Part shown: piece after piece, positions 16,613 to 29,585 of the stretch
How the letters are laid out: each line of letters begins with the position of its first letter
Numbering within the stretch: position 1 is the first letter of the stretch
Assembly: GCF_900631945.1 (NCBI RefSeq)
Contig: NZ_UZWE01000068.1
Span: forward strand, 1-34,287
DNA length: 34,287 bases
Direction of reading: 5' to 3'
From: Paracoccus haematequi
GTDB taxonomy: Bacteria; Pseudomonadota; Alphaproteobacteria; Rhodobacterales; Rhodobacteraceae
Program-made: the position numbers and the translations under genes
Notes under the pieces: model-generated
The model's database searches: none
Told to the model about the DNA's origin: nothing
What the model saw: only the letters and a program-made list of their open reading frames with translations

Positions 16613-18631
16613 ATGGCCGATTTGCGCACGATCAAGATCGACGACATTGAGATCGCGGTCGATCCCAACCTGACCCTGATCCAGGCCTGCGAACAGGCGG
16701 GGATCGAGATCCCGCGCTTCTGCTATCACGAACGCCTGTCGATCGCGGGCAACTGCCGGATGTGCCTGGTCGAGGTCGTGGGCGGCCCCCCCAAGCCCGC
16801 AGCAAGCTGCGCGATGCAGGTCAAGGATCTGCGCCCCGGCCCGGACGGCGCGCCTTCGGAAATCCGCACCAACAGCCCGATGGTCAAGAAGGCCCGCGAG
16901 GGCGTGATGGAATTCCTGCTGATCAATCACCCGCTGGATTGCCCGATCTGCGACCAGGGCGGCGAATGCGATCTGCAAGACCAGGCAATGGCTTACGGCG
17001 TGGACTTCAGCCGCTATCGGGAACCGAAGCGCGCCGCCGAGGAACTGAACCTGGGTCCGCTGGTCGAGACCCACATGACACGCTGCATCAGCTGCACCCG
17101 CTGCGTGCGCTTCACGACCGAGGTCGCGGGCATCAGCCAGATGGGCCAGACCGGGCGCGGCGAGGACAGCGAGATCACCAGCTATCTGAACCAGACACTG
17201 GCCTCGAACCTGCAAGGCAACATCATCGACCTGTGCCCGGTGGGGGCGCTTGTCAGCAAACCCTATGCCTTCAAGGCCCGGCCCTGGGAGCTGCGCAAGA
17301 CCGAGACCATCGACGTGATGGACGCGCTTGGCAGCAACATCCGCGTGGACGTGAAGGGGCGCGAAGTGATGCGGATCCTGCCGCGCAACCATGACGGCGT
17401 GAACGAGGAATGGATCAGCGACAAGACCCGCTTCGTCTGGGACGGTTTGCGCCGCCAACGGCTGGACAAGCCCTATATCCGCGAGAACGGCAAGCTGCGC
17501 CCGGCAAGCTGGCCCGAGGCCCTGGCCGCCGCCGCCGCCGCGATGAAGGGCCGCAAGGTCGCCGGGCTGGTGGGCGATCTGGCCCCGGTCGAGGCTGCCT
17601 TCAGCCTCAGGCAACTGGTCGAGGGGCTGGGCGGAAACGTCGAATGCCGCACCGACGGGGCGCGCCTGCCTGCGGGCAACCGCTCTGCCTATGTCGGCAC
17701 GGCGACGATTGCCGATATCGATACCGCCAAGCGGATTCTGCTGATCGGCACCAACCCGCGCGAGGAAGCGCCGGTGCTGAACGCGCGGATTCGCAAGGCC
17801 TGGGCGCATGGCGCGCAGGTCGCGGTGGTCGGGCAGGCGGCCGACCTGACCTATGACTATCACCACCACGGCGTTGATCGCGCCGCGTTGGCGGAGCTGG
17901 TCAAGGGCGACTTCCAGTCCAGCAAGGGCACGCCCGGCATCGTGATCGTCGGCCAGGGCGCGCTGCGCGAAGCGGATGGCGAAGCGGTGCTGGCCAATGC
18001 GATGCGCATCTGCGAACTGGACGACTGCAAGCTGCTGGTCCTGCACAGCGCCGCATCCCGCGTCGGCGCGATGGATGTGGGCGCCGTGACCGAGGGCGGG
18101 CTGACCGCCGCCATCGACGGCGCCGAGGTGATCTACAACCTGGGCGCGGACGAGGTGGACGTGGCCTCTGGCCCTGTCGTGATCTATCAGGGCAGCCATG
18201 GCGACCGGGGCGCGCACCGTGCTGACATCATCCTGCCCGCTGCCTGCTACACGGAAGAAAACGGCCTGTTCGTGAATACCGAAGGCCGTCCCCAACTGGC
18301 GCTGCGCGCGAATTTCGCGCCGGGCGAGGCCAAGGAGAATTGGGCGATCCTGCGGGCGCTGTCGGCCGAACTGGGCGCGACCCTGCCCTGGGACAGCCTG
18401 CCGCAACTGCGTCGCGCCCTGGTTCAGGCGGTGCCGCATCTGGGCCAGATCGACCATGTGGCGCAGAACGACTGGCAGCCCTTGCAGCGGCTGGACATGG
18501 GTCATGCGGCCTTCCGTCCGGCGGTCAAGGACTTCTACCTGACCAACCCGATCGCGCGCAGTTCACCCCTGATGGGGGAATTGTCGCGGATGGCCGCGGC
18601 GCGCAACGCGCCCGCCATGGCGGCCGAGTGA
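16613..18631 (+). CDS. nuoG: NADH-quinone oxidoreductase subunit G
   Basis: This is the 75-kDa-type subunit (672 residues), carrying iron-sulfur clusters N1b, N4 and N5. The N1b [2Fe-2S] ligands are C37, C48, C51 and C66. The N5 cluster has H106, C110, C113 and C119 ([14 protein letters not shown]). The next cluster has C158, C161, C164 (CISCTRC) and C208. The rest is a molybdopterin-oxidoreductase-like fold without cofactor. I see no extra N7 motif and the length is well below E. coli NuoG (908), as expected for this group. Confidence 0.97.
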   Translation: MADLRTIKIDDIEIAVDPNLTLIQACEQAGIEIPRFCYHERLSIAGNCRMCLVEVVGGPPKPAASCAMQVKDLRPGPDGAPSEIRTNSPMVKKAREGVMEFLLINHPLDCPICDQGGECDLQDQAMAYGVDFSRYREPKRAAEELNLGPLVETHMTRCISCTRCVRFTTEVAGISQMGQTGRGEDSEITSYLNQTLASNLQGNIIDLCPVGALVSKPYAFKARPWELRKTETIDVMDALGSNIRVDVKGREVMRILPRNHDGVNEEWISDKTRFVWDGLRRQRLDKPYIRENGKLRPASWPEALAAAAAAMKGRKVAGLVGDLAPVEAAFSLRQLVEGLGGNVECRTDGARLPAGNRSAYVGTATIADIDTAKRILLIGTNPREEAPVLNARIRKAWAHGAQVAVVGQAADLTYDYHHHGVDRAALAELVKGDFQSSKGTPGIVIVGQGALREADGEAVLANAMRICELDDCKLLVLHSAASRVGAMDVGAVTEGGLTAAIDGAEVIYNLGADEVDVASGPVVIYQGSHGDRGAHRADIILPAACYTEENGLFVNTEGRPQLALRANFAPGEAKENWAILRALSAELGATLPWDSLPQLRRALVQAVPHLGQIDHVAQNDWQPLQRLDMGHAAFRPAVKDFYLTNPIARSSPLMGELSRMAAARNAPAMAAE

Positions 18632-18636
18632 ACGTC

Positions 18637-19404
18637 ATGCGGCCAGCATTCCGCCAGCCCCGGTTTCTGATCGCAGCCCTTGCGGGCGCTGCGGTCCTGT
18701 CGGGCTGCGCGGATGATGCCGGCGACGGGCGCCCCAAACCCAAGCCCGAGACAATGACCGCCAAGATTGCCACCCCCGGCGCGCTGCCGGGCAAGGCGCC
18801 TCTGACCCTGGCACGGATTTCCACCAAGTCGGGAGAGATCCTGATTCTGGAGCCGGACGGGCAGGTGACGACCATGACGCTGGACAGTCCCGAGGGGCAG
18901 GATGCCTTCGCGGTGTCCGAGGCGGATCTGATGGCATTGAACGCGAACCTGGATCTGAATCTGGGCGGCATGGTGGCGGATGGATTGCCGCCGCGCCAGA
19001 CCGCGCAGGAAAAGGCCCTGGAGGAATTCGCGGCCCGCAGCCAGCCAGCCCTACCTGCCTGGGCCGACGGGACGACGGTCGACCCGCAGGATTTCCTGGG
19101 CGCCCGCGTGGCATCGCTGGATCCCAAGGGATCGGCCGACCTGGTCGAGGTGACGGCGAACTTGCGTGAAGGGGTGGACGCCGATATCGCCTTCTCGTAT
19201 GCCACCTGCGCGTTGGCAGGCTGGGCCAAGCGGAATGGCGAGCCATACGGACGCCATGTCCGCACGCTGCAAGACACACGCGACGGCAAGCTGAGGATCG
19301 GGGCCGCGTTCACGCTGTCGGATCAGAAGCCGATGGGTCTGCGGGTGATGGAAACGGAAGACACCTTGCGCGAATGCAAGGCGCGCGGCATTCCCGCCGC
19401 GTAA
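18637..19404 (+). CDS. Lipoprotein encoded between nuoG and nuoH
   Basis: This 255-residue protein starts with a basic, hydrophobic signal peptide ending in lipobox LSGC (cysteine near residue 24). ATG 18637 is preferred; GTG 18628, overlapping the nuoG stop, is possible and neither has a strong ribosome-binding site. The mature part has a PKPKPE linker and a mixed domain with two cysteines (ATCALAG and RECKARG). It occupies the place of one of the unidentified reading frames described in the P. denitrificans cluster. Function is unknown. Confidence 0.8.
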   Translation: MRPAFRQPRFLIAALAGAAVLSGCADDAGDGRPKPKPETMTAKIATPGALPGKAPLTLARISTKSGEILILEPDGQVTTMTLDSPEGQDAFAVSEADLMALNANLDLNLGGMVADGLPPRQTAQEKALEEFAARSQPALPAWADGTTVDPQDFLGARVASLDPKGSADLVEVTANLREGVDADIAFSYATCALAGWAKRNGEPYGRHVRTLQDTRDGKLRIGAAFTLSDQKPMGLRVMETEDTLRECKARGIPAA

Positions 19405-19420
19405 TGGGATAGGGACGGGC

Positions 19421-20452
19421 ATGGCTGAATTCTGGGCATCCTCTCTGGGCATGGCGATCCTGCTGCTGGCGCAGGGTCTGGCGGTGATCGCCTTCGTCAT
19501 GCTGTCGCTGATCTTTCTGGTCTATGGCGACCGCAAGATCTGGGCCGCCGTGCAGATGCGGCGCGGCCCGAACGTGGTCGGGCCTTGGGGCCTGCTGCAA
19601 ACCTTTGCCGACGCGCTGAAATACGTCCTGAAGGAAATCGTCATTCCGGCCGGGGCGGACAAGTTCGTCTTCTTCCTGGCGCCCTTCCTGTCGATGACCC
19701 TGGCGCTGCTGGCCTTCGTGGCGATCCCCTTCGCGCCCGGCTGGGTGATGGCCGACATCAACGTGGGCATCCTGTTCATCTTCGCCGTCTCCTCGCTGGA
19801 GGTGTATGGCGTCATCATGGGCGGCTGGGCGTCGAATTCGAAATATCCGTTCCTGTCGTCGCTGCGCGCGGCGGCGCAGATGATCAGCTACGAGGTCAGC
19901 CTGGGCCTGATCATCATCGGCGTCATCATCTCGACCGGGTCGATGAACATCAGCGCCATCGTCGAGGCCCAGGCGGGCGCGGGGCTGCTGTCCTGGTACT
20001 GGCTGCCGCATTTCCCGATGCTGGTGCTGTTCTTCGTCTCGGCCCTGGCCGAAACCAACCGTCCGCCCTTCGACCTGGCCGAGGCTGAATCGGAACTGGT
20101 CGCGGGTTTCATGGTCGAATATTCCTCGACCCCCTATCTGCTGTTCATGGCGGGCGAATACATCGCCATCTGGCTGATGTGCGCGCTGATCAGCCTGCTG
20201 TTCTTCGGCGGCTGGCTGTCGCCGATCCCCGGCATCCCCGACGGCGCGATCTGGATGTTCCTGAAGATGGTCTTCTGGTTCTGGATGTTCGCCATGGTGA
20301 AGGCCATCGTGCCGCGCTACCGCTATGACCAGTTGATGCGGATCGGCTGGAAGGTGTTCCTGCCGCTGTCGCTGGGCTGGGTCGTGCTGATCGCCTTCCT
20401 GGCGCGGTTCGAGGTGTTTGGTTCCTTCTGGGCACGCTGGGCGGGGGCATAA
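19421..20452 (+). CDS. nuoH: NADH-quinone oxidoreductase subunit H
   Basis: This is the membrane subunit (343 residues; Nqo8) joining the membrane arm to the peripheral arm and forming part of the quinone tunnel. It has about eight membrane helices. Conserved sequences [16 protein letters not shown] and [29 protein letters not shown] carry the acidic residues of the quinone-proton coupling funnel. It follows the lipoprotein gene by 16 bases. Confidence 0.97.
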   Translation: MAEFWASSLGMAILLLAQGLAVIAFVMLSLIFLVYGDRKIWAAVQMRRGPNVVGPWGLLQTFADALKYVLKEIVIPAGADKFVFFLAPFLSMTLALLAFVAIPFAPGWVMADINVGILFIFAVSSLEVYGVIMGGWASNSKYPFLSSLRAAAQMISYEVSLGLIIIGVIISTGSMNISAIVEAQAGAGLLSWYWLPHFPMLVLFFVSALAETNRPPFDLAEAESELVAGFMVEYSSTPYLLFMAGEYIAIWLMCALISLLFFGGWLSPIPGIPDGAIWMFLKMVFWFWMFAMVKAIVPRYRYDQLMRIGWKVFLPLSLGWVVLIAFLARFEVFGSFWARWAGA

Positions 20453-20455
20453 GCG

Positions 20456-21538
<1,083 letters not shown>

Positions 21539-21542
<4 letters not shown>

Positions 21543-22141
21543 TCACCTTCGCCTTTTATCTGTTCGCCATCTCGGTCTGCACGGCGGGCTTCATGGTGGT
21601 GCTGTCCAGGAACCCGGTCCATTCGGTTCTGTGGCTGATCCTGGCCTTCATCTCGGCCGCCGGGCTGTTCGTGCTGCAAGGGGCCGAGTTCGTGGCGATG
21701 CTGCTGGTGATCGTCTATGTCGGCGCCGTGGCGGTGCTGTTCCTGTTCGTCGTGATGATGCTGGACGTGGATTTCGCCCAGCTTCGCGGCGAACTGGCGG
21801 GCTATCTGCCGCTGGCGGCGCTGATCGCCCTGGTGCTGCTGGCTCTGCTGACGGTCGCCTTCGGCGGGTGGGAGATTTCGGACCAGGCCCAGGGGCTGCG
21901 GACCGCGCCGATCCTGGATCACGCTCTGAACACCAACGCCATCGGCACGATCCTGTACGACCGCTATCTGCTGCCGTTCCAGATCGCCGGGCTGATCCTG
22001 CTGGTCGCGATGATCGGCGCGATCACCCTGACCATGCGCCACCGCCGCGACATCAAGCGCCAGGACGTGCTGGAACAGATGTATCGCGATCCGGCCAAGG
22101 CCATGGAACTGCGCGACGTGAAGCCGGGGCAGGGGCTGTAG
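21539..22141 (+). CDS. nuoJ: NADH-quinone oxidoreductase subunit J
   Basis: This is a 200-residue membrane subunit (Nqo10) with five helices. The third, [20 protein letters not shown], contains the conserved pi-bulge helix with the VYVGA motif that is part of the proton-coupling chain. The C-terminal tail is hydrophilic. It normally precedes nuoK directly; here an extra AT-rich gene lies between. Confidence 0.96.
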
Positions 22142-22143
22142 CT

Positions 22144-22727
<584 letters not shown>

Positions 22728-22733
22728 GCGGTC

Positions 22734-24980
22734 ATGGTGCAATTCATCCTGTTCGCGCCCCTTCTGGGCGCGCTGATCGCCGGTTTCGGCTGGCGCGTGA
22801 TCGGGGAAAAGGCCGCGCAACTGCTGACCACGGGCATCCTGTTCGCGGCGGCGCTGTTTTCCTGGATCGTCTTCACGACCTTCTCGGGCGAGACGCAGCA
22901 TATCCCGGTGCTGGACTGGGTCGTCTCGGGGGATTTCAGCAGCGAATGGGCGATCCGGCTGGACCGGCTGACCGCGATCATGCTGATCGTCGTGACCTCG
23001 GTCTCGGCGCTCGTCCACCTGTATTCGATGGGCTACATGGCCCATGACGACAACTGGACCCATCACGAGCATTACAAGGCGCGCTTCTTCGCCTATCTGT
23101 CCTTCTTCACCTTCGCCATGCTGATGCTGGTGACGGCGGACAACCTGCTGCAGATGTTCTTCGGATGGGAGGGCGTGGGCGTCGCATCCTATCTGCTGAT
23201 CGGCTTCTATTACCGCAAGCCTTCGGCCAATGCGGCGGCGATGAAGGCCTTCATCGTGAACCGGGTCGGCGATTTCGGCTTCCTGCTGGGGATCTTCGGG
23301 TTGTGGTGGATGACCGGATCCATCCAGTTCGACGCGATCTTCGCCCAGGTTGACGAACTGGCGCAGGCGCAGATGCATTTCCTGTGGGCCGACTGGAACG
23401 CGGCGAACCTGCTGGCCTTCCTGCTGTTCATCGGCGCCATGGGCAAGTCGGCGCAGCTTTTCCTGCACACCTGGCTGCCGGACGCGATGGAAGGCCCGAC
23501 CCCGGTGTCGGCGCTGATCCATGCCGCGACCATGGTGACGGCGGGCGTGTTCCTGGTTTGCCGCATGTCGCCCTTGTTCGAATTCGCGCCCGAGGCCAAG
23601 ATGTTCGTGACGATCATCGGCGCCTCGACCGCCTTCTTCGCCGCGACCGTGGGTCTGGTGCAGAACGACATCAAGCGCGTGATCGCCTATTCGACCTGTT
23701 CGCAGCTGGGCTATATGTTCGTGGCGGCGGGCGTCGGCGTCTATTCGGTGGCCATGTTCCACCTGTTCACCCATGCCTTCTTCAAGGCCATGCTGTTCCT
23801 GGGCGCGGGTTCGGTCATCCATGCCATGCACCATGAGCAGGACATGCGGAACTATGGCGGGCTGCGCAAGAAGATCCCCCTGACCTTCGCCGCCATGCTG
23901 ATCGGCACGCTGGCCATCACCGGCGTCGGCATTCCGCTGACCCATATCGGCTTCGCGGGCTTCCTGTCCAAGGACGCCGTGATCGAAAGCGCCTATGCCT
24001 CGGGCGTGGGCTATGCCTTCTGGCTGCTGGTGATTGCGGCGCTGATGACCAGCTTCTATAGCTGGCGGCTGATGTTCCTGACCTTCTGGGGCGCGCCGCG
24101 TCCGCAAAAGGTCTGGGACGCCGAGATCAAGGCCGAGGAGGAAGTGCAGCCAATGGCGGCGCATGGCCACGGCCACGACACCCACGGCCATGACGATCAC
24201 GGCCATCATGATCCGCTGCACGCGCATCACCATGCCCATGAAAGCCCGCCGGTGATGACCGTGCCGCTGGGCATCCTGGCCCTGGGCGCGATCTTCGCGG
24301 GCATGATCTGGTACAGCGCCTTCTTCGGCGACAACGTGCAGCGGTTCTTCGGCCTTCCCGAAGCCGCCCATGAACAGGCCGAGGACGGCCATGGCGAGGC
24401 GCTTGACGGCGCCGTGGCCGAGGCGCCTCATGGCGAACCCACGGGCGCGGCGACCCATGCCGCCGCCGGCGCCGCCAGCGACCCGGCCGAGGATACCGCG
24501 GCCGACGGCCACGCGGCGCTTGCCGGGTTCGAACGCGGCGCGATCTTCATGCGGTCCGACAACCACGTCATGCACGACGCCCATTCGGTCCCCGTCTGGG
24601 TGAAGCTGTCGCCCTTCGTGGCGATGCTGATCGGGCTTGGGCTGTCCTGGCTGATGTATATCCGCTATCCGAATGCTCCCGCGAGACTGGCGGCGCAGCA
24701 GCCCGCGCTGTATCGGTTCCTTCTGAACAAGTGGTATTTCGACGAGATCTATCACTTCATCTTCGTCCGGCCCGCACTGTGGATCGGCCGCAAGCTGTGG
24801 ACGGGCGGCGACGGGGCGGTTATCGACGGCGCCATCAACGGGGTGGCGTTGGGGCTGATCCCGCGCCTGACCCGCTTCGCCGGACGCGTTCAGTCGGGCT
24901 ATCTGTTCCATTATGCCTTCGCGATGGTCATCGGCATCGTGGGCTTGCTGATCTGGGTGATGACGCGGGGCGCGCACTGA
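22734..24980 (+). CDS. nuoL: NADH-quinone oxidoreductase subunit L, with histidine-rich loop
   Basis: This is the largest antiporter-like proton-pumping subunit (748 residues; E. coli NuoL has 613). Key residues are E146 (GWEGVG) and K238 (GAMGKSAQ). Between later membrane helices it carries a histidine-rich loop (residues 477-502, 13 histidines) and a second segment (546-617) with eight more histidines in an acidic, alanine-rich background. The C-terminus should contain the long lateral helix. The loop could bind metal ions; Paracoccus homologues are also longer than E. coli. Confidence 0.97.
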   Translation: MVQFILFAPLLGALIAGFGWRVIGEKAAQLLTTGILFAAALFSWIVFTTFSGETQHIPVLDWVVSGDFSSEWAIRLDRLTAIMLIVVTSVSALVHLYSMGYMAHDDNWTHHEHYKARFFAYLSFFTFAMLMLVTADNLLQMFFGWEGVGVASYLLIGFYYRKPSANAAAMKAFIVNRVGDFGFLLGIFGLWWMTGSIQFDAIFAQVDELAQAQMHFLWADWNAANLLAFLLFIGAMGKSAQLFLHTWLPDAMEGPTPVSALIHAATMVTAGVFLVCRMSPLFEFAPEAKMFVTIIGASTAFFAATVGLVQNDIKRVIAYSTCSQLGYMFVAAGVGVYSVAMFHLFTHAFFKAMLFLGAGSVIHAMHHEQDMRNYGGLRKKIPLTFAAMLIGTLAITGVGIPLTHIGFAGFLSKDAVIESAYASGVGYAFWLLVIAALMTSFYSWRLMFLTFWGAPRPQKVWDAEIKAEEEVQPMAAHGHGHDTHGHDDHGHHDPLHAHHHAHESPPVMTVPLGILALGAIFAGMIWYSAFFGDNVQRFFGLPEAAHEQAEDGHGEALDGAVAEAPHGEPTGAATHAAAGAASDPAEDTAADGHAALAGFERGAIFMRSDNHVMHDAHSVPVWVKLSPFVAMLIGLGLSWLMYIRYPNAPARLAAQQPALYRFLLNKWYFDEIYHFIFVRPALWIGRKLWTGGDGAVIDGAINGVALGLIPRLTRFAGRVQSGYLFHYAFAMVIGIVGLLIWVMTRGAH

Positions 24981-24981
24981 C

Positions 24982-26550
24982 ATGACGAACCTTCTTTCGA
25001 TCATCACCTTCCTGCCCATCGTCGCGGCGGGGATTCTGGCCCTGTTCCTGCGCGGAGAGGACGAGGCCGCGCAGCGCAACGCCAAATGGCTGGCGCTGAT
25101 CGCGACAACGGCGACCTTCCTGATCTCGCTCTTCGTGCTGGCGGGCTTCGATCCGGCGGATACCGGCTTCCAGTTCGTCGAGGATCATCCCTGGATCATG
25201 GGCCTGCGCTACCGGATGGGCGTGGACGGGATCTCGGTCCTGTTCGTGCTGCTGACGACCTTCCTGATGCCGCTGACGATCCTGTCCACCTGGGACGTGA
25301 AGACCCGCGTCAAGGAATACATGATCGCATTCCTGGTGCTGGAAGGGCTGATGATCGGCGTGTTCACCGCGCTCGACCTGATCCTGTTCTACCTGTTCTT
25401 CGAGGCAGGGCTGATCCCGATGTTCCTGATCATCGGCATCTGGGGGGGCGTGAACCGCATTTATGCGTCGTTCAAGTTCTTCCTCTATACCTTCCTGGGG
25501 TCCGTGCTGATGCTGGTCGCGATGATCGCGATGGCGCGCACGGCGGGAACCACGGACATCGCGCAGCTCTTGGCCTTCGACTTCCCGTCGGACACGATGC
25601 GGGTGCTGGGCATCACCGTGGTGGGCGGGATGCAGACGCTGCTGTTCCTGGCGTTCTTCGCCAGCTTCGCGGTCAAGATGCCGATGTGGCCGGTCCATAC
25701 CTGGCTGCCCGACGCCCACGTCCAGGCGCCGACCGCCGGGTCGGTGGTGCTGGCCGCCGTGCTGCTGAAGATGGGCGGCTATGGCTTCCTGCGCTTCAGC
25801 CTGCCCATGTTCCCCGTCGCCAGCGAGATGCTGCAACCGCTGGTCTTCTGGATGTCGGCCATCGCCATCGTCTATACCTCGCTTGTGGCGCTGGCGCAGA
25901 CCGACATGAAGAAGCTGATCGCCTATTCCTCGGTCGCGCATATGGGATATGTGACGATGGGCATCTTTGCCGCCAACCAGCAGGGGCTGGACGGGGCGAT
26001 CTTCCAGATGCTGTCGCACGGCTTCATCTCGGGCGCGCTGTTCCTGGCGGTGGGCGTGATCTATGACCGGATGCACACGCGGGAAATCGACGCCTATGGC
26101 GGGCTGGTCAACCGGATGCCGGTCTATGCCCTGGTCTTCATGTTCTTCACCATGGCCAACGTGGGCCTGCCCGGCACCTCGGGCTTCGTGGGCGAGTTCC
26201 TGACCCTGATGGGCACCTTCAAGGCCAATACCTGGGTGGCCTTCGTCGCCGCGACCGGGGTGATCCTGTCGGCGGGCTATGCGCTGTGGCTGTATCGCCG
26301 GGTGACGCTGGGCGCGCTGATCAAGGAAAGCCTGAAGACCATCACCGACATGACCCCGCGCGAGAAGTGGATCTTCGCGCCGCTGATCGTCATGACGCTG
26401 TTCCTGGGCGTCTATCCGCGCGCCGTCACCGACATCACCGGCCCCGCCGTCCAGGCGCTGCTGGTCAACTATCACGAGGCCCTGCCGGTTGAGCCGCGCG
26501 ACGGGCTGGCCGTGACCGCGCAGGCGGCCCCGGCCGACGCCAGCCATTGA
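24982..26550 (+). CDS. nuoM: NADH-quinone oxidoreductase subunit M
   Basis: This is an antiporter-like proton-pumping subunit (522 residues) with about 14 membrane helices. The essential pair is E141 (FFEAGLIP) and K232 ([11 protein letters not shown]). [17 protein letters not shown] is the conserved broken-helix region. ATG follows the nuoL stop by one base. It ends with a short hydrophilic tail. Confidence 0.97.
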   Translation: MTNLLSIITFLPIVAAGILALFLRGEDEAAQRNAKWLALIATTATFLISLFVLAGFDPADTGFQFVEDHPWIMGLRYRMGVDGISVLFVLLTTFLMPLTILSTWDVKTRVKEYMIAFLVLEGLMIGVFTALDLILFYLFFEAGLIPMFLIIGIWGGVNRIYASFKFFLYTFLGSVLMLVAMIAMARTAGTTDIAQLLAFDFPSDTMRVLGITVVGGMQTLLFLAFFASFAVKMPMWPVHTWLPDAHVQAPTAGSVVLAAVLLKMGGYGFLRFSLPMFPVASEMLQPLVFWMSAIAIVYTSLVALAQTDMKKLIAYSSVAHMGYVTMGIFAANQQGLDGAIFQMLSHGFISGALFLAVGVIYDRMHTREIDAYGGLVNRMPVYALVFMFFTMANVGLPGTSGFVGEFLTLMGTFKANTWVAFVAATGVILSAGYALWLYRRVTLGALIKESLKTITDMTPREKWIFAPLIVMTLFLGVYPRAVTDITGPAVQALLVNYHEALPVEPRDGLAVTAQAAPADASH

Positions 26551-26560
26551 GGTAAGCACG

Positions 26561-28042
26561 ATGACCGCGCTCGATTTCTCGACCATCCTGCCAGAGCTTG
26601 TGCTGGCGATCTATGCCCTGGGGGCGCTGATGGCCGGGGCCTATCTGGGCAAGGATGCCATCGCGCGTCCGATCCTGTGGGCCACGGTCGCGGCATTGCT
26701 GGCGGTCGGGCTGTATGTCGGCTTTGCCGATCGCCCGGCGCAGGTGGCGTTCTTCGGCATGTTCACCGACGACGCCTTCGCCCGCTTCGCCAAGGTGACG
26801 ATCCTGGTCTCTGCCGCCGCCGTCCTGGCGATGAGCGCGGATTACCTGGAACGCAACCGGCTGATGCGGTTCGAATTCCCGATCCTGATCGCGCTTGCCT
26901 CCATCGGCATGATGCTGATGGTTTCGGCCAGCGATCTTCTGTCGCTGTACATGGGCCTGGAACTGCAATCGCTGGCCCTTTACGTCGCCGCCGCGATGCG
27001 CCGCGACAGCGTGAAGTCGTCCGAGGCCGGTCTGAAGTATTTCGTCCTGGGATCGTTGTCCTCGGGGATGCTGCTGTACGGCGCATCGCTGGTCTATGGC
27101 TTCTCGGGGACGACCGGCTTTGCGGGGATCGTGCAGGTGGTGGTCGGCGGGCAGCTGTCGCTGGGCCTGCTGTTCGGGATGGTGTTCCTGCTGGTCGGGT
27201 TGGCCTTCAAGGTCTCGGCCGTGCCCTTCCACATGTGGACGCCCGATGTCTATGAAGGCGCGCCGACCCCGGTGACGGCTTTCTTCGCCACCGCGCCGAA
27301 GGTCGCCGCCATGGCCCTGATCGCCCGCCTGATGTACGAGGCGTTCGGCAACGTGCCGGGCGACTGGGGCCAGATCGTCGCGGCGCTTGCGGTGATGTCG
27401 ATGTTCCTGGGCTCCATCGCGGGGATCGGGCAGCGCAATATCAAGCGGCTGATGGCCTATTCGTCCATCGCGCATATGGGCTTTGCCCTGGTCGGCCTGG
27501 CCGCCGGGACGGCCTATGGCGTGCAGGCGATGCTGCTGTATATGGCGATCTATGCGGTGATGAACGTCGGCAGCTTCGCCTTCATCCTGTCGCTGGAACG
27601 CGACGGCCGCCCGATCACCGACCTGCAAAGCCTGAACCGCTTTGCCCAGGCCGAGCCCGTCAAGGCCTTCGCGGTCCTGTTCCTGATGTTCAGCCTGGCA
27701 GGCGTTCCGCCCTTCCTGGGCTTCTTCGCCAAGTTCGGGGTGCTGGGCGCGGCGGTGCAGGCGGGAATGTCCTGGCTGGCGATCCTGGGCGTCATCGCAT
27801 CGGTGATCGGGGCGTTCTATTACCTGCGCATCGTCTATTATATGTTCTTCGGAGCCGAATCCGAAGGGGTGGAAAGCCGCATGGGCGGGGTGCAGTATCT
27901 GGCCCTGGTGATTCCGGCGGCGCTGCTGCTGATCGGCGCCGTGTCGATGTGGGGTCTTGATACCGCGGCGGCACGGGCGGCGGAATCTCTGGTCGGCACG
28001 CCGGTCGCTCAGGCGGCAGTCGAGTCCCCGGCTGTTGAGTAA
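26561..28042 (+). CDS. nuoN: NADH-quinone oxidoreductase subunit N
   Basis: This is the third antiporter-like subunit (493 residues) and last structural gene of complex I. E134 ([10 protein letters not shown]) and K217 ([14 protein letters not shown]) are the conserved pumping residues, and [16 protein letters not shown] is typical. The gene follows nuoM by ten bases with GAGGTAAGC ahead of ATG and overlaps birA by eight bases. Confidence 0.97.
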   Translation: MTALDFSTILPELVLAIYALGALMAGAYLGKDAIARPILWATVAALLAVGLYVGFADRPAQVAFFGMFTDDAFARFAKVTILVSAAAVLAMSADYLERNRLMRFEFPILIALASIGMMLMVSASDLLSLYMGLELQSLALYVAAAMRRDSVKSSEAGLKYFVLGSLSSGMLLYGASLVYGFSGTTGFAGIVQVVVGGQLSLGLLFGMVFLLVGLAFKVSAVPFHMWTPDVYEGAPTPVTAFFATAPKVAAMALIARLMYEAFGNVPGDWGQIVAALAVMSMFLGSIAGIGQRNIKRLMAYSSIAHMGFALVGLAAGTAYGVQAMLLYMAIYAVMNVGSFAFILSLERDGRPITDLQSLNRFAQAEPVKAFAVLFLMFSLAGVPPFLGFFAKFGVLGAAVQAGMSWLAILGVIASVIGAFYYLRIVYYMFFGAESEGVESRMGGVQYLALVIPAALLLIGAVSMWGLDTAAARAAESLVGTPVAQAAVESPAVE

Positions 28043-28802
28043 CCCTGCCCTTGACGCCTGGCCCGAGGGCGTGGCGCGCCATGTCCTCGACCGCGTGGAC
28101 AGCACCAATGCCGAGGCGATGCGCCTGGCGCCGGGGCTGTCCGGCCCGGCCTGGATCATGGCCCGCCAGCAGACCGCCGGTCGGGGCCGGCGGGGCAGGG
28201 CCTGGACCGATCCCCCCGGAAATTTCGCGGCCTCGCTGATCCTGCGGCCTCAGGGCGGCCCTGCGGATGCGGCGCGGCTGTCCTTTGTGGCGGCGCTTGC
28301 CGTCCATGACGCGCTGCGTACGCTGTGCGGGCCGCAGTTGAATCTTGCGTTGAAGTGGCCCAACGACGTGCTGCTGAACGGCGGCAAGCTTTCGGGCATT
28401 CTGCTGGAAAGCATGGGGTCGGGCGGGACCATCCAGGCCTTGGTGATCGGCATCGGCGTCAATCTGGCCGCCGCGCCCGAGGCGGTCGAACCCGGCGCGG
28501 TCCGGCCCGTCAGCCTGCAAGGCGAAACCGGGCTGTCCGTCACCCCGGACGATTTCCTGACCGCCCTGGCCGTGTCCTTCGACGGCTGGTCGCGACAGAT
28601 GCGCGATTTCGGCTTTGCGCCGATCCGCGCCGCCTGGCTGGCCCGCGCCGCGCGGATCGGTGAAACGATCACCGCCCGCACCGGCACGGCCGAGGCGACC
28701 GGCCGCTTCGAGGGGATCGACGAGACCGGCGCCCTGATCCTGACCGGGCCGCGCGGAAGGCAGGCGATCCCCGCCGCCGATATCTATTTCACCGGGGCCT
28801 GA
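28035..28802 (+). CDS. birA: Biotin--[acetyl-CoA-carboxylase] ligase
   Basis: This attaches biotin to biotin-carboxyl-carrier proteins using ATP. It has 255 residues and no N-terminal HTH, so it is the enzyme-only form and not a repressor. [10 protein letters not shown], the biotinyl-AMP loop [12 protein letters not shown] and [17 protein letters not shown] are the family motifs. I chose TTG 28035 ([12 protein letters not shown]), which overlaps the nuoN stop by eight bases; the frame is open upstream but without family sequence. A birA homologue follows nqo14 in P. denitrificans too. Confidence 0.93.
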   Translation: MSNPALDAWPEGVARHVLDRVDSTNAEAMRLAPGLSGPAWIMARQQTAGRGRRGRAWTDPPGNFAASLILRPQGGPADAARLSFVAALAVHDALRTLCGPQLNLALKWPNDVLLNGGKLSGILLESMGSGGTIQALVIGIGVNLAAAPEAVEPGAVRPVSLQGETGLSVTPDDFLTALAVSFDGWSRQMRDFGFAPIRAAWLARAARIGETITARTGTAEATGRFEGIDETGALILTGPRGRQAIPAADIYFTGA

Positions 28803-28805
28803 CCC

Positions 28806-29585
28806 ATGCTGCTGTGCATCGACACTGGCAATACGAACACCGTCTTTTCCATCTGGAACGGTAAGAAGTTCCTGTCCCACTGGCGCATCTCGACCGATCA
28901 CCGGCGCACGGCGGACGAATATTTCGTCTGGTTGTCCACTCTGATCGCAGGGCAGAAGTTCGAACTGGACATCAATGCCTGCATCATCAGCTCGACCGCG
29001 CCGCGCGTGGTCTTCAACCTGCGCGTCCTGTGCAATCGCTATTTCGACACCCGCCCGCTGGTGGTGGGCAAGCCCGACTGCCTGCTGCCGGTCGCGCCGC
29101 GCGTGGACAGCGGCACGGTGGTCGGACCCGACCGGCTGGTCAATACGCTCAGCGCCTTCGACCGGCACGGCCCGGACCTGATCGTGGTCGATTTCGGCAC
29201 GGCCACTACCTTCGACGTGGTGGATGTGGACGGCGCCTATATCGGCGGGGTGATCGCGCCGGGGGTGAACCTGTCGCTCGAGGCGCTGCACATGGGTGCG
29301 GCCAGCCTGCCGCATGTCGACGTGACCATGCCCGCCAAGGTGATCGGCACCAATACCGTGGCCTGCATTCAGTCGGGGATCTTCTGGGGCTATATCGGGC
29401 TGGTCGACGGCGTGGTGCGCCAGATTCGCGCCGAACGGGACCGCCCGATGAAGGTGATCGCCACGGGGGGGCTTGCGCCGCTGTTCGATCAAGGGTTTGA
29501 CCTGTTCGACGCAATCGAAGACGATCTGACGATGCACGGGCTGCGGCTCATACACGATTACAACAAGGAGATGGGCAATGGCTGA
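28806..29585 (+). CDS. coaX: Type III pantothenate kinase
   Basis: This catalyses the first step of coenzyme A synthesis (pantothenate to 4'-phosphopantothenate). It is 259 residues of the ASKHA fold: phosphate-1 motif DTGNTNT (6-12), GPDRLVNTL, and phosphate-2 DFGTATTFD. It starts three bases after birA and overlaps rnj by eight bases, making a coupled birA-coaX-rnj unit. Confidence 0.95.
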   Translation: MLLCIDTGNTNTVFSIWNGKKFLSHWRISTDHRRTADEYFVWLSTLIAGQKFELDINACIISSTAPRVVFNLRVLCNRYFDTRPLVVGKPDCLLPVAPRVDSGTVVGPDRLVNTLSAFDRHGPDLIVVDFGTATTFDVVDVDGAYIGGVIAPGVNLSLEALHMGAASLPHVDVTMPAKVIGTNTVACIQSGIFWGYIGLVDGVVRQIRAERDRPMKVIATGGLAPLFDQGFDLFDAIEDDLTMHGLRLIHDYNKEMGNG

